A stretch of 64,000 nt of DNA from Pantoea eucrina. Its GTDB lineage: Bacteria > Pseudomonadota > Gammaproteobacteria > Enterobacterales > Enterobacteriaceae. Location: contig NZ_MIPP01000004.1 of the NCBI RefSeq assembly GCF_002095385.1, positions 62,001-126,000 of the forward strand, given 5' to 3'. Position numbers and translations under genes: made by a program. Shown one piece after another: positions 1 through 9,031 of the stretch (positions are counted from its first letter, which is position 1; each line of letters begins with the position of its first letter). The notes beneath the pieces were generated by a model, which had not been told where the DNA came from, did not search any database, and saw only the letters and a program-made list of their open reading frames with translations.

Positions 1-19
1 CTTTACCGAGAGACCTAAC

Positions 20-238
20 ATGAAACACATCAATTCTTTATCTGCAACTGTCAGCCATCTTCCCGGGCCCCAACGCCTAATACGCATTCATGAAATGATG
101 GCTCTTTTGAATTGCAGTCGTACTACTCTTTACCGCTGGGCAAACAGTGGTGAATTCCCTGCGCCAAAAAAACGCGCCGGAAGAACCATGGGCTGGACAG
201 TCACGCAATATGAACAGTGGCTCGATAACTGCTACTAA
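20..238 (+). CDS. AlpA-family transcriptional regulator
   Basis: A 72-residue protein with one MerR/excisionase-like helix-turn-helix. The segment 'MMALLNCSRTTLYRWANSG' is the typical recognition helix, followed by the 'FPAPKK' wing and a C-terminal 'W....YEQWLD'. Members of this family (AlpA of CP4-57, Vis of P4) activate the integrase or act as excision factors of P4-like satellites and islands. It is the first gene in the window and runs in the same direction as the replication-like gene behind it, so it probably controls this element. The match is strong over the whole length; the exact target (int or an excisionase operon) is inferred from the family. Confidence 0.85.
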   Translation: MKHINSLSATVSHLPGPQRLIRIHEMMALLNCSRTTLYRWANSGEFPAPKKRAGRTMGWTVTQYEQWLDNCY

Positions 239-354
239 ATCTGTAAGAGGGGCTGGGATTTCCAGCCTTTCTTTTTATCTGCTGATGCAACCATTTGAAA
301 CAATCAGCGCATCAAATCGTTATCAATCTGTCATTCTGATACATCCGTAACCCT

Positions 355-1449
355 ATGATAAACAGTAAAACTGGCAGTCTGGATTCAACCCATCAGGAAC
401 CGGTAATTAATAATATTACGCGCGGTACGGTTTATCCGGATATCCGGGCTAAAGGCGAGTTTCTGTATGACGATGTTCTCTGGCCAGTCATGCCTGAAGA
501 GTGTCAGCAGGATGTGAAGATCATGAATTCTTTGTTCAAGGCAGTTGATAGAACTTATGCCAGTTGCTCTCGCTTTCTGGCAATCCGTTATGATTTTCAT
601 CTGCATCAGTACACGGCTGACAACCGCGTTATTACCCGCTTTCATCAGCTATTGATTCCTGCTCTAAGGAAGGAGTATCCCAAAAGCTTTGCTCGGGTGT
701 TTTGGGTCAGAGAACAGAATCAGGCACCAGCACAGCATTATCATTACCTGTTGATGGTTGATGGTAACTGCGTGCGTCATCCTCTTAAAATTAATAAGCT
801 GGTGGAGAGCTGCTGGAAAATAGCAACGGGCGGAACGGTCTGGTTTCCAAAGCATGGTTACTACTTAATTCGAAAGAACGACACTGAGGCTATGGCCGCA
901 TTGCTACTGCGGGTGAGTTACTTTGCTAAGCAGCACTCTAAGGAAGGAATTGCTAAAGACATTGCGCGTTCCGGAACCCGGCATTACCCGTTTTTAAACA
1001 AAGCCAAACACACTAAAACTGCGCAATTACGTACTCAGATTGCTGATTTTGATCGGGCACAAGCGCATTGTCCCCTTCCCGGAAAGCTGGATTCGCTTTT
1101 CACTCCCGTAGAGCACTCTGCTGGTAAGCCTACGGCATTAACTTTGTCAGATAGCCAACAATTAGATAAGGCTGCCTTACTGCCAATGAAGGCGCTCAGA
1201 CGAGCGCTGCAGCGTTTTAGTACACTCAGGGGCCGCCTGCCTGACGATAATAGCGTCGTGGCTGGCACTAAACTGAACCCTCACTGGCACCGTCATTTTG
1301 AGCGCTACTACCGCTATTACTGGCCATGCAATATAAGCGTTTCACAGTATTGCCGCTGGTATTACCTAAATCCGTCTACTGCAAGCTGCTATTTGTGTAA
1401 CTACCCGGCTAATTTAATTAATCCGTGGCTTTTAGCACGCTGGCTATAA
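355..1449 (+). CDS. Inovirus Gp2 / YagK-YfjJ family putative replication protein
   Basis: A 364-residue protein. Residues of about 45 to 220 match the YagK/YfjJ C-terminal (inovirus Gp2) family common in P4-like islands and filamentous-phage relatives. The 'QHYHYLLMVDG' stretch near residue 128 resembles the two-histidine metal motif of HUH rolling-circle initiators, and a later 'RVSYFAK' provides a candidate catalytic tyrosine. This suggests a nicking or replication-initiation role, but that activity is inferred from the family. The C-terminal 55 residues (about 310-364) are related to the C-terminus of the next gene's product: both carry W..HF..YY, then an EY/QYC...YYLN/YSLN segment, then 'P..L..P.L...W'. 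This suggests an accessory DNA- or protein-binding module added to the Gp2 core. Confidence 0.75.
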   Translation: MINSKTGSLDSTHQEPVINNITRGTVYPDIRAKGEFLYDDVLWPVMPEECQQDVKIMNSLFKAVDRTYASCSRFLAIRYDFHLHQYTADNRVITRFHQLLIPALRKEYPKSFARVFWVREQNQAPAQHYHYLLMVDGNCVRHPLKINKLVESCWKIATGGTVWFPKHGYYLIRKNDTEAMAALLLRVSYFAKQHSKEGIAKDIARSGTRHYPFLNKAKHTKTAQLRTQIADFDRAQAHCPLPGKLDSLFTPVEHSAGKPTALTLSDSQQLDKAALLPMKALRRALQRFSTLRGRLPDDNSVVAGTKLNPHWHRHFERYYRYYWPCNISVSQYCRWYYLNPSTASCYLCNYPANLINPWLLARWL

Positions 1450-1471
1450 GCACCTATGAAGACTGGTAAAG

Positions 1472-2179
1472 ATGGAAAAGATAGAAGAGGAGTACAATGC
1501 AAAAATTGCGATGCCCTACTCTCTTAATCGTAAGATGAAGACTTATGTAGGCGGCATTGACTGGCTAACCGGTTATGAAATTGTGCCGCTGACTGATGAA
1601 CAGCGTCTGCAAAGAAAGCAGCACCTGCATGCTCTGCCTGCAACGCTGGATGAGTTGTTTGAGCGTTTCCTGCTGCCTGCCATAGAGTGCGACGTGCATT
1701 ACAAGGACTACAACTTCTGGAGCGATACGTGGCGCATCCAGTGGGCTTACCACAAACAAAATTATCGTCGTGAAGCAATTTTAAGTGGCATAACGCAGCA
1801 ACAATATGCACAAGCGCATAAGCTTCCTAAACGCTTGATGTACAACAATCTGCATAATTGTGGAGGTGCAGCAATCCGTGTGCTGTTTTGGGTTTATCAT
1901 CGTCGGCAGTTCCACCAGCAGCAGCGGCTTACGGTTCAGGAATACATTTCTGAGCATCAGCTTCCTCAACGCACAGCGTATCGCCAGTTGTCGCGACAGC
2001 CAATGAGTAATATCTGGGCTCAGCATTTTGATAACTACTACGGTGATGCATGGCTGAGGCATTGTAACGTCAGAGAATATGCAGATTTCTATAGTTTAAA
2101 TGTTACTACCGTCCGACAGTATCTGTTCAACTTTCCCAAAGGGCTTTTTGACCCAATGTTAATTAAGCCCTGGATGTGA
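1472..2179 (+). CDS. Hypothetical protein with three W/H/F/Y repeat units
   Basis: A 235-residue protein that I do not recognise as a named family. From about residue 80 it contains three successive related units of roughly 45 residues, each with an aromatic/histidine-rich helix ('W..HF..YY' type), a hydrophobic 'V.EY' or 'Q.YA' turn and an 'L...T.R.YL'-like helix. The last unit resembles the C-terminal module of the preceding Gp2-family protein. Each unit could be a small helix-turn-helix. The start at 1472 has a weak ribosome-binding site. An alternative in-frame ATG at 1535 overlaps the stop of a 13-codon ORF (1497-1538) that has a strong GAGGAG, so the true start may be 1535 by translational coupling. 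It is probably co-transcribed with the upstream gene, 22 nt away. Confidence 0.6.
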   Translation: MEKIEEEYNAKIAMPYSLNRKMKTYVGGIDWLTGYEIVPLTDEQRLQRKQHLHALPATLDELFERFLLPAIECDVHYKDYNFWSDTWRIQWAYHKQNYRREAILSGITQQQYAQAHKLPKRLMYNNLHNCGGAAIRVLFWVYHRRQFHQQQRLTVQEYISEHQLPQRTAYRQLSRQPMSNIWAQHFDNYYGDAWLRHCNVREYADFYSLNVTTVRQYLFNFPKGLFDPMLIKPWM

Positions 2180-3075
2180 TTTTTTATAACGGTCCCTGAA
2201 GGATATGATCATGAATTCTAGTCACTGGATAATGATCAAAATCGTCAAACGGTAAACAACGCAATGATCAGAATTTGAAAACCCTTCCATCAGCCTTTGT
2301 ATATAAAACAAGCATGTCTTGACTGGTGTGAGGAAGACACACATTTTGTATTTTTAACTTAGTGAACAGCACTGGAAATCAGCGGCAGTTAGCACTACAT
2401 GCGCTTGATGATGAAATGCCCGGCTTTGCACGTGACTGTGCGTCTGCATAAGGCAGTAAGCTGCTGGTATTTGAAAAATCCGAGACGAAGATCACTGGGC
2501 AGCTTCACGTTGATTAAAACTTTATGATGTCAGGGATTCCTTGCAAATCTCCACTATGCGCTCTCAGAAGGTGTACCCTGTTGCAAGTCCGCTTTGTGCC
2601 AAGAGCGGAAGTTACTAATTTCTCGCTATGTTTATTAGAAGGTATAAATCATCAGACTTTTCATACACTAGCATGTGAGTTTAATCGACATCGTTTACTA
2701 TAATGTCTTGCTATGAACAGAGAGATTCAGCAACGGCTATAACTAGTACAATGCAATGTATGATGTTGCAGAGTCCGTATTTCATCACTGTGATATTTCT
2801 CGCTCTGAATTGCGTAAATAGTGATGCAGATATCTTGCTCAGTGCATCGCTGGTCTGGAAAGCAATGTCCATCACCCTAAAATTTCAACATTAATGGAAA
2901 CCGGTACTGGTTAACTTGCTCTGATTCTGGAGTTGCGTACTCCAGTTGGATGGCTATTATTAAGCGGGAAATAGCATATTATATGTAACCTGAGTCTAAA
3001 TGTATCAACCTGATTTATAGCGATTTTTATAGCGGTATACATTGTCGCCAATGCATACCCGCCTTTTAATAAAAT
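2180..3075. other. Non-coding, AT-rich interval with ORF debris
   Basis: About 900 bases without a convincing gene. At 2362-2517 a plus-strand frame reads 30 codons from a GTG, meets one TAA, and continues for 21 codons in the same frame, which looks like a decayed gene end of unknown origin. At 2584-2613 there is a short 'GTCCGCTTTGTGCC' element with a 6-bp inverted repeat (TCCGCT/AGCGGA), related to one at 6237-6280. A 63-codon ORF at 2703-2894 has no recognisable domain and is probably chance. Nothing else stands out. Confidence 0.5.
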
Positions 3076-5196
3076 TTATTTTAATTTATCTAATATTTTA
3101 ATTAAAGCCAGCTCGCAGGATCTTATCGAATACTCACCTGCATCTATATTACTTAGGCCTTTTATTTGAGAAAGCATGTACTCACAACATGATTTAAAAC
3201 CATTCTTGTTTTTCACGGAGAGAATATTATATTTAAGATTAAAGAATTTTTCATACTCTTTTACTTGCCTGTATCGATACTTATCATTCTCACACTTAGA
3301 CAATAAAACGTGTGCACTTATAAAATAATCCCATATAGCTTTGTCATGCTGTTCTTTTATCGATTTTTTAATATTAAGCCTTGCTTGTTGAGTATCTATA
3401 CTCGATGTTGAATAGTTTCTTATAGCTTGTTTTTGATTAGCCCACTTATAGGCGGTCTTTAGATTGGATTGAGCATCATCGAGTCTGTCATTGGCTATTT
3501 TAGCCATTGCTAGCTGAAGCCAGTAATGAGACTCACTGCTTAACCACTTAGCTTTTAATATCAAATCGCTATAATAACTGAAAAGATATGATTTTTTACC
3601 ATCCATCTCTTTCAGTAAATTATCAATATTACTAAACCTCATAATCTCCTTGATAAGACTATCTTTTAGATGGATTATATTGCTATCTTTTTCACTGTTT
3701 CTCCTGCTTTTTTCAGTCTCAATTAAACCTACTAAATTTAGAAAGGTTTCAGTCTTGTATTTGTTTGTAAAAAGATTTTTTAATGTTATTCTACAAAAAA
3801 TGCTAGATTTATTTGTAAATCCGGAGTCTCTATCATCGGAGTAGAATAAGGATATGTATTCATTTTTCTTGAATGAAATTGAGTCGATATAATCGTTGCC
3901 TAGTAACCCTCTTATTATGTAATTATCAATACGGATGTTAAGATATTTAAACAATAGTATTAAAAAGGATATATCTCTGGTCTTAGAGTCTTTTACTATT
4001 GAATCAAGGTATTCGCTGATTTTATTTATGATATTTTCAGATGACAAAAGGTCTAATAATGTTTCACTTATCTGATTTTTATAATCATCTGCTAATATTT
4101 TTCTTTTCGTGTTTATTGGCAATGTTACTTTTTCTTCACCCCAGAAGTTAAGAATATCTATAAGTTCAATTAAATAATCAACTTCACTTCTTTGGTTTTC
4201 ATCGATAGATTTTGTAGATAATTCATCTATATTGATAGTGTCAAAATCAATATCCATGAAATCAATCTTGTCGTACTCTATATTCCGTATGCTTGAGACC
4301 AAGATAACATTATTTGCATTTTTTAACATCGAAAAATCAGATATTAAATATTGGTTCTGGTTCAGATCATCACATACTATCACTGATAAGACATTTGAGT
4401 CTTTCAATTTTTCTAAATCATCAGAATATGAAGGAGGGCTCGATACATCTATCTCAGTTGGAGTATATATATTGACATTTTCAGTCTCTGACAAATGTTT
4501 TATCAATTGCTCCAAGAGAACACTTTTTCCATTGCCTATTTCACTTTTTATGAGTATATTCTTGTTTCTTTTTATTTTTTCAACACACTCAAAAATATGA
4601 CTAACCCTCGGAATAAAATGATTTTTCTCATTATTCAGAAAGCTTTTATAATCACTATGTATTTTTTTTCTGTCAATTTTTCCAAACAATAAGAAGTTAT
4701 TAATGTCAAGCATTGTTATTTCTTTTTTGTCTTCGCTATCCTCGTGCTTTATAAAGTTTCTTAGAGAATCTTTTTTAATTGGCAATATTATTTCATTGTA
4801 TTTTGTTTTTATCATTTCCGCGAAAGATTCGGTGCCAATATTTAACACGTGGCCGTAAATCCCTAGCTTAAATAAATCTGATGGGCTAGCATATGGAGAT
4901 GTTATAATAAATGTTTTTTCTTTGAACCTATCATTTGATTTAAGAATCTTCTTTATCATCTCGTCGTAAAGAGAGTAACCTATAAACACAATTGCTGGCG
5001 CACTTTCAAAGTCTTTTCTTAAAAGCTTAAACCAATATGTTTCATCAAAATTATTGAGGACATAAGATATGTCACCAAGTGCAAATTCATTTGAAAGCGA
5101 CTCTTTGCTTAGTATATTCATATCACCGTTAATATGAATGCAAACATTACCATCACGAAGATATTCAGATCCAGTGAGTGGATTTATTGTTCTCAT
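3076..5196 (-). CDS. SIR2/STAND-like defence protein, C-terminal part (P-loop and TPR-like)
   Basis: A 706-residue ORF that continues the SIR2-like fold begun in the upstream ORF. The NAD-domain motif 'CIHINGD' (histidine at about residue 21) lies at its start and would normally be in the same polypeptide as the GAGxS and TTNYD motifs upstream. A P-loop 'EIGNGKS' follows at about residue 220, with a Walker B-like 'VIVCDDLN' about 50 residues later. The C-terminal third is helical and TPR-like. This SIR2-P-loop-helical repeat order is that of Avs5/STAND-type anti-phage NADases, which deplete NAD on sensing infection; I infer function from that architecture. Its ATG overlaps the previous stop as ATGA. 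Strong AT richness compared with flanking genes indicates separate acquisition. Confidence 0.7.
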   Translation of the reverse strand: MRTINPLTGSEYLRDGNVCIHINGDMNILSKESLSNEFALGDISYVLNNFDETYWFKLLRKDFESAPAIVFIGYSLYDEMIKKILKSNDRFKEKTFIITSPYASPSDLFKLGIYGHVLNIGTESFAEMIKTKYNEIILPIKKDSLRNFIKHEDSEDKKEITMLDINNFLLFGKIDRKKIHSDYKSFLNNEKNHFIPRVSHIFECVEKIKRNKNILIKSEIGNGKSVLLEQLIKHLSETENVNIYTPTEIDVSSPPSYSDDLEKLKDSNVLSVIVCDDLNQNQYLISDFSMLKNANNVILVSSIRNIEYDKIDFMDIDFDTINIDELSTKSIDENQRSEVDYLIELIDILNFWGEEKVTLPINTKRKILADDYKNQISETLLDLLSSENIINKISEYLDSIVKDSKTRDISFLILLFKYLNIRIDNYIIRGLLGNDYIDSISFKKNEYISLFYSDDRDSGFTNKSSIFCRITLKNLFTNKYKTETFLNLVGLIETEKSRRNSEKDSNIIHLKDSLIKEIMRFSNIDNLLKEMDGKKSYLFSYYSDLILKAKWLSSESHYWLQLAMAKIANDRLDDAQSNLKTAYKWANQKQAIRNYSTSSIDTQQARLNIKKSIKEQHDKAIWDYFISAHVLLSKCENDKYRYRQVKEYEKFFNLKYNILSVKNKNGFKSCCEYMLSQIKGLSNIDAGEYSIRSCELALIKILDKLK

Positions 5197-5567
5197 TTTT
5201 TTTGTATGTTACTACAAGCCAATTCAAAACCAAAATCATAGTTAGTAGTATAACATCTTCGCCAATTTATCCCTGCCAGTTCCCTGTGATAATTACGTAC
5301 ATCACTAATTATAAATTCATCTTCTAAAATATTTATTAAATCATTTACTTTGTTTTCATTTATGTAGAAATCAACGATGTCTTTAAGCGGTATTTCATTA
5401 CTATCTATAGATCCTGCATCTTTCAATAAAGCTGCTGATAAATCAGCAACTCCTTTCGGTTGTGCATTTTTTAAATTAATCATGCCATAAGAAAACCCAG
5501 CTCCAGTAAATAGAACTGGATCCCCAAATTTCATTTTTTCTATTAAAAGTTCTATCTTTTCTTGCAT
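5193..5567 (-). CDS. SIR2-like NADase domain, N-terminal part (frame-split)
   Basis: A 124-residue ORF with the N-terminal half of a SIR2-like Rossmann domain: 'LFTGAGFSYG' (GAGxS, residues about 20-28) and 'YTTNYDFGFE' (the conserved N-D pair near residues 109-111). It stops eight residues later, immediately after a run of eight A on the coding strand. The rest of the domain, including the catalytic-type histidine, is encoded in the -1 frame by the next ORF. Alone it cannot form a complete SIR2 fold. Either ribosomes slip -1 on the A-run to make one protein of about 830 residues, or the locus is a frameshift mutant or phase-variable allele, or two chains assemble. A ribosome-binding site is plausible ('GAGGTAAC' just upstream). 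Confidence 0.7.
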   Translation of the reverse strand: MQEKIELLIEKMKFGDPVLFTGAGFSYGMINLKNAQPKGVADLSAALLKDAGSIDSNEIPLKDIVDFYINENKVNDLINILEDEFIISDVRNYHRELAGINWRRCYTTNYDFGFELACSNIQKK

Positions 5568-6372
5568 TATGTTACCTCGTTAAAATAGATGGGCCATGAG
5601 CTTATTTATGAGAAACTATCATTGTGTGTTAGGTAACCAACTTGTTATGAACATCCTATTTGCAAGCAGGATTAATGAATCTATATCCCTAATTCCGCAT
5701 AGGTCGACTAATCACCTACTCGATACTGACAGATTTCACTTCAGCACGGAGAACAATAATATCGATAATACGCCATGGTTTTTTTTGTCTATCCCACGCA
5801 GCGAAATGAATACCATGACAGACTAATTAACTGTTTGGAACATGTAACTTCTTTTACTCTTAAGATGACGAGCCCAATATCCATCTTACTCGCCAGCAAC
5901 TGGTTCGGTTGCAAAATAGTAGCATTCCCGGTTTTTCAAGTGGATTAAAATCGCATTCCGGACATAAAGGTTTTCTTCCCTAATAGGCTGATCTCACAAA
6001 GCTTAGAGCGCAAAACCCCGCCAACTTTATTGTTATGTAGAAAATTTGGCCTCGGTAACACCCACATATGGCAGGCTACCGGCCTGTTGTACCCAGTTCG
6101 ACTTGCCTAAGGGTAATGTCAATATATTGATAAATCGCCACTTTTTCAACAGCGCCACTGCCCTACTCTCAATTCTGTAGGTATTAAGCCTGGAATAGAA
6201 CGTCCACTCTTCGCTCATAGCGGATATTGGCCTGCACAACGTCCGCTTTGTACCAGAAGCGAGCATCGCGGACGTTATGGTACGTTAGGCCAAATATCTA
6301 AAAGCGCATGAACCACATAGGTCAAAGATCCATAGCATAACTTCTGGCTTGAGCTTTTGCTGTTCCGGCGCT
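5568..6372. other. Non-coding interval between the SIR2 and KAP genes
   Basis: About 800 bases in which I see no convincing gene. A 76-codon plus-strand ORF (5596-5826) and a 77-codon minus-strand ORF (6033-6266) lack recognisable domains. At 6238-6276 there is a perfect 9-bp inverted repeat (AACGTCCGC/GCGGACGTT) with a 21-nt spacer, sharing 'GTCCGCTTTGT.CCA' with the element at 2584-2613. The interval may hold the promoter of the SIR2 gene on its left and a terminator of the KAP gene on its right. Confidence 0.5.
6237..6280. repeat. Inverted-repeat element (GTCCGCTT type)
   Basis: AACGTCCGC at 6238-6246 is perfectly complementary to GCGGACGTT at 6268-6276. The core 'GTCCGCTTTGT.CCA' also occurs at 2587-2601 with a shorter inverted repeat. 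Two related copies in non-coding gaps of one element suggest small dispersed palindromic units or remnants of one ancestral sequence. Function is unknown. Confidence 0.45.
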
Positions 6373-8712
6373 CTAAAAATCGAAAGCGTCGTTTTCTCTC
6401 AACCCAAGCCATCCTTGTAGATGCCAAAGCAGCGTTCGCAGAGACTCTTCGTGCTCCGGGAACTGTGCAGGATTAATGGCATCACATTTGGCTTTCGCCA
6501 CGTCAATGCCAATAAAGTCGTTAATTGTCTCTTTGTTAAAACTGTTATGCTTTGTGGATACCCAATCCCCGTATGTGTGGCTTGTGCCACGAATCATCAA
6601 GCGTGTAACCATCGTTGCGAAGCCCTGATCAGTTTGAATAGCTTTCATCATCCACTCGCGTGGTTCATCCATTGAATCGGTATATTTTTCCCAGCGATAG
6701 AGCAAGGATATGAGATCTGGTTCAGCAATCAGCGCATCGCCATCTGCGGCTCGTAACCTTATCAGCCGCAGCCATTCAGTCTTCATTGCCACAACGGTAT
6801 TGTAATCTAAGACTGGATCGAAGACTCCCCTCTCGCCCTCATTTCGATCAGTGGGGTCACTGAGATGGATCAGGAGCGAGGCAACGGATAGAGCTTCAGT
6901 TTTACGGAGTGCTTCTAAAGCCAAAGCGCCTCGCACATCCTCAGGAATGCGCTTCAGGTACCAATTTGTCGCTCGCCATGCTGCCACATATGACGAATCA
7001 AAAGAGCCGCTGTTAGTCCCTGCGAGTTTTTCAGCGAGTAGGTACATACATGGAAGTAGAACAGCTGCGTGTTCGAAGGGTAATCGCTCAACGGATTCGT
7101 CGAGCCTCGCAACGAGCGAACCTAGCAACCCATCAGCTTCGAGGGCAGTGATTACAGCTAAGAGCTCATCCTCTGTCGCTGTCGCATCAAGAAAATCAAC
7201 AAAACGGCGTTCAGACATTTCTCCGAACGTCGTCTGGAGTTCAAAATAACGTGGGAAGTAGCGCAATGTGCATACTCGTTTTTCAGTCAACCACTGGCGA
7301 TTGAAGCCGTCCGCATATCTTGTTCCTCCAAATGCCCATTCGAGAGGTGGAAATAAGTCTTTGAGCGCATTAATAATGATATCGCGGCGTTGCTCTGAGA
7401 CTGTCTCAAGAAGCTTCTTAGCCGCTGCCTGGTCTACCTCTCGGCGTCCATCACTGGAAAAGCGCATTTCTTGAAGAACCAAATCTCGCTCACGAAACAG
7501 TGCATCGTGGAGATCTGGTTCGAAGACTCGGAGAGTCTCAAGAAGCAGGAAATCTACAATATTTACCTCGAATACGTTGCCGACCACATGCAATGGTATG
7601 TGTACAGCAATGGACGAGATGAGACGACGTGCATCGCGCATGTTGCGAAGCAGGGGCTGGATGCAGCCGATGCAAGCATTACCCCAGCGTCTTTGAGAAA
7701 ACCCGTTGGCCTCAGTCGCGTAGGAGCCCGCTATTTCAGAGAGTTCTTCCTTGAACATACGATGCACGAACGATGCTGGAACGGCCGGTAAATCAAAGCT
7801 AACCTGCACGATCTTTTCAAGGAAGGCTCGCCCGTCGTTGGCAGCGACCGGATCGAGTGCCCTTTCTACGATACTGGGTTGAAACAGGAGTACAAAAACA
7901 ATGTTAGGGAGGTTAGCATTTGCCTTTACCTGCCGAAGTAACATCCTGATCTGTTCTGGCTCAAGCCTGTCAATATCATCGACAAAGACAACCAGTGGCC
8001 GGTCAAGTTCGCGAAGGCGAGCCTCAAGCGAACTGCGTATCTTGTCGAGAGACTCGCCAGTATGGTCTCGCCCGAGATACGATAGCACGCGTCCAACAAT
8101 AGGTGTTCCGACTGAGAGAAAGGCAAGAACAGCCGCAACCTTTGTGACCGTCGGAAGGCCATATCCAATAGCCGATGCGATTGCTAAAACTGAGGCATTT
8201 GTTAGCACCATCGAGATTAGATGGCCTGAGCCTCCAGCCTCTTTAAGAGGCTTACCGACCCCAGTCAGGATCGCGCCGTAGCGTCGTAGTGCTTCGGCAC
8301 GGTCATGTGCAGCCTTCGAATGCTCGCCTCCCAAGCTATTTGCTATCTGGCCAAATAGCGCGCTGGCAATTGCATCGCCGTCCCCCCATTGCCAGGGGTT
8401 GAAATCGAGCCAGTCCGCTCCGCTTCTCTTATCATCGAGTTTTTCAGTAATAAGGTTTTTAAGAGATGATTTCCCAAAGCCCCACCCTCCGCGAATAGCA
8501 AATACACGGCCTTCGCGCAAACTAAGCTCCGAAAGCACGTCGGCTATACGAGCCGCAAATTCAGCCCTTCTGAGACGATCTTCGGATGCTTTTTGAATAG
8601 GAGCCTCCGCCCCGATCCCTTCGTCCGGCCGTTCGTTCCTTACCACTTCAGTATTAGGCTTCTTACGACGATGAACGCGCCATGTTGCCAGACGGAACAA
8701 CCGTTTACTCAT
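6373..8712 (-). CDS. KAP-family P-loop NTPase
   Basis: A 779-residue protein when started at the ATG at 8712, which is preceded by a GGGAG-type ribosome-binding site; an upstream in-frame ATG at 8964 adds 84 residues that look non-coding. Walker A 'GGWGFGKSS' is near residue 75 and a typical KAP Walker B 'VFVDDIDRLEP' near residue 240. Between them, at about residues 160-200, there are hydrophobic segments that fit the membrane insertion found in many KAP NTPases, so the protein is probably anchored at the inner membrane with the NTPase in the cytoplasm. KAP NTPases are recurrent in anti-phage and plasmid-exclusion loci. The gene is divergent from hsdR and has higher GC than the SIR2 genes, so the two cargo genes likely have different origins. 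No partner effector is adjacent, so a stand-alone role is likely. Confidence 0.8.
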   Translation of the reverse strand: MSKRLFRLATWRVHRRKKPNTEVVRNERPDEGIGAEAPIQKASEDRLRRAEFAARIADVLSELSLREGRVFAIRGGWGFGKSSLKNLITEKLDDKRSGADWLDFNPWQWGDGDAIASALFGQIANSLGGEHSKAAHDRAEALRRYGAILTGVGKPLKEAGGSGHLISMVLTNASVLAIASAIGYGLPTVTKVAAVLAFLSVGTPIVGRVLSYLGRDHTGESLDKIRSSLEARLRELDRPLVVFVDDIDRLEPEQIRMLLRQVKANANLPNIVFVLLFQPSIVERALDPVAANDGRAFLEKIVQVSFDLPAVPASFVHRMFKEELSEIAGSYATEANGFSQRRWGNACIGCIQPLLRNMRDARRLISSIAVHIPLHVVGNVFEVNIVDFLLLETLRVFEPDLHDALFRERDLVLQEMRFSSDGRREVDQAAAKKLLETVSEQRRDIIINALKDLFPPLEWAFGGTRYADGFNRQWLTEKRVCTLRYFPRYFELQTTFGEMSERRFVDFLDATATEDELLAVITALEADGLLGSLVARLDESVERLPFEHAAVLLPCMYLLAEKLAGTNSGSFDSSYVAAWRATNWYLKRIPEDVRGALALEALRKTEALSVASLLIHLSDPTDRNEGERGVFDPVLDYNTVVAMKTEWLRLIRLRAADGDALIAEPDLISLLYRWEKYTDSMDEPREWMMKAIQTDQGFATMVTRLMIRGTSHTYGDWVSTKHNSFNKETINDFIGIDVAKAKCDAINPAQFPEHEESLRTLLWHLQGWLGLRENDAFDF

Positions 8713-9031
8713 CGAACACTTTCTCCCAAGGATACATATAACAAGCGTCCTATCGTTAAATGCGTTACTGATTGAATTTTTCCTAAGCCCGCTAACTGCA
8801 AAGAACTCTCTGCTGCAATTACAAGCCAGTATAGCGGTGACCTTAAGCATTGATGAACACAAGAGGATAATCAATAAGTAAGGTTTAACAAAAAGCACCA
8901 AGCTACATATTTGACTTAGCAAGGTTAAAGATCTCACTGCGCTGATTTTGTTGGCTAAAGCCATTAACGAAGCACTTTATTTGTGCAAGAATTGGTCCAT
9001 CTCCCTTCACTTTTATCTGACCGGAAATGCT

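Noticed and set aside
5596-5826. 76-codon plus-strand ORF upstream of the SIR2 gene
   Set aside because: No ribosome-binding site or recognisable sequence; probably chance in AT-rich DNA.
6033-6266. 77-codon minus-strand ORF
   Set aside because: It overlaps the inverted-repeat element and lacks any recognised domain; perhaps debris.
8713-8964. 84-residue N-terminal extension of the KAP protein
   Set aside because: Composition looks non-coding; the ATG at 8712 has a ribosome-binding site and begins where the protein looks genuine.
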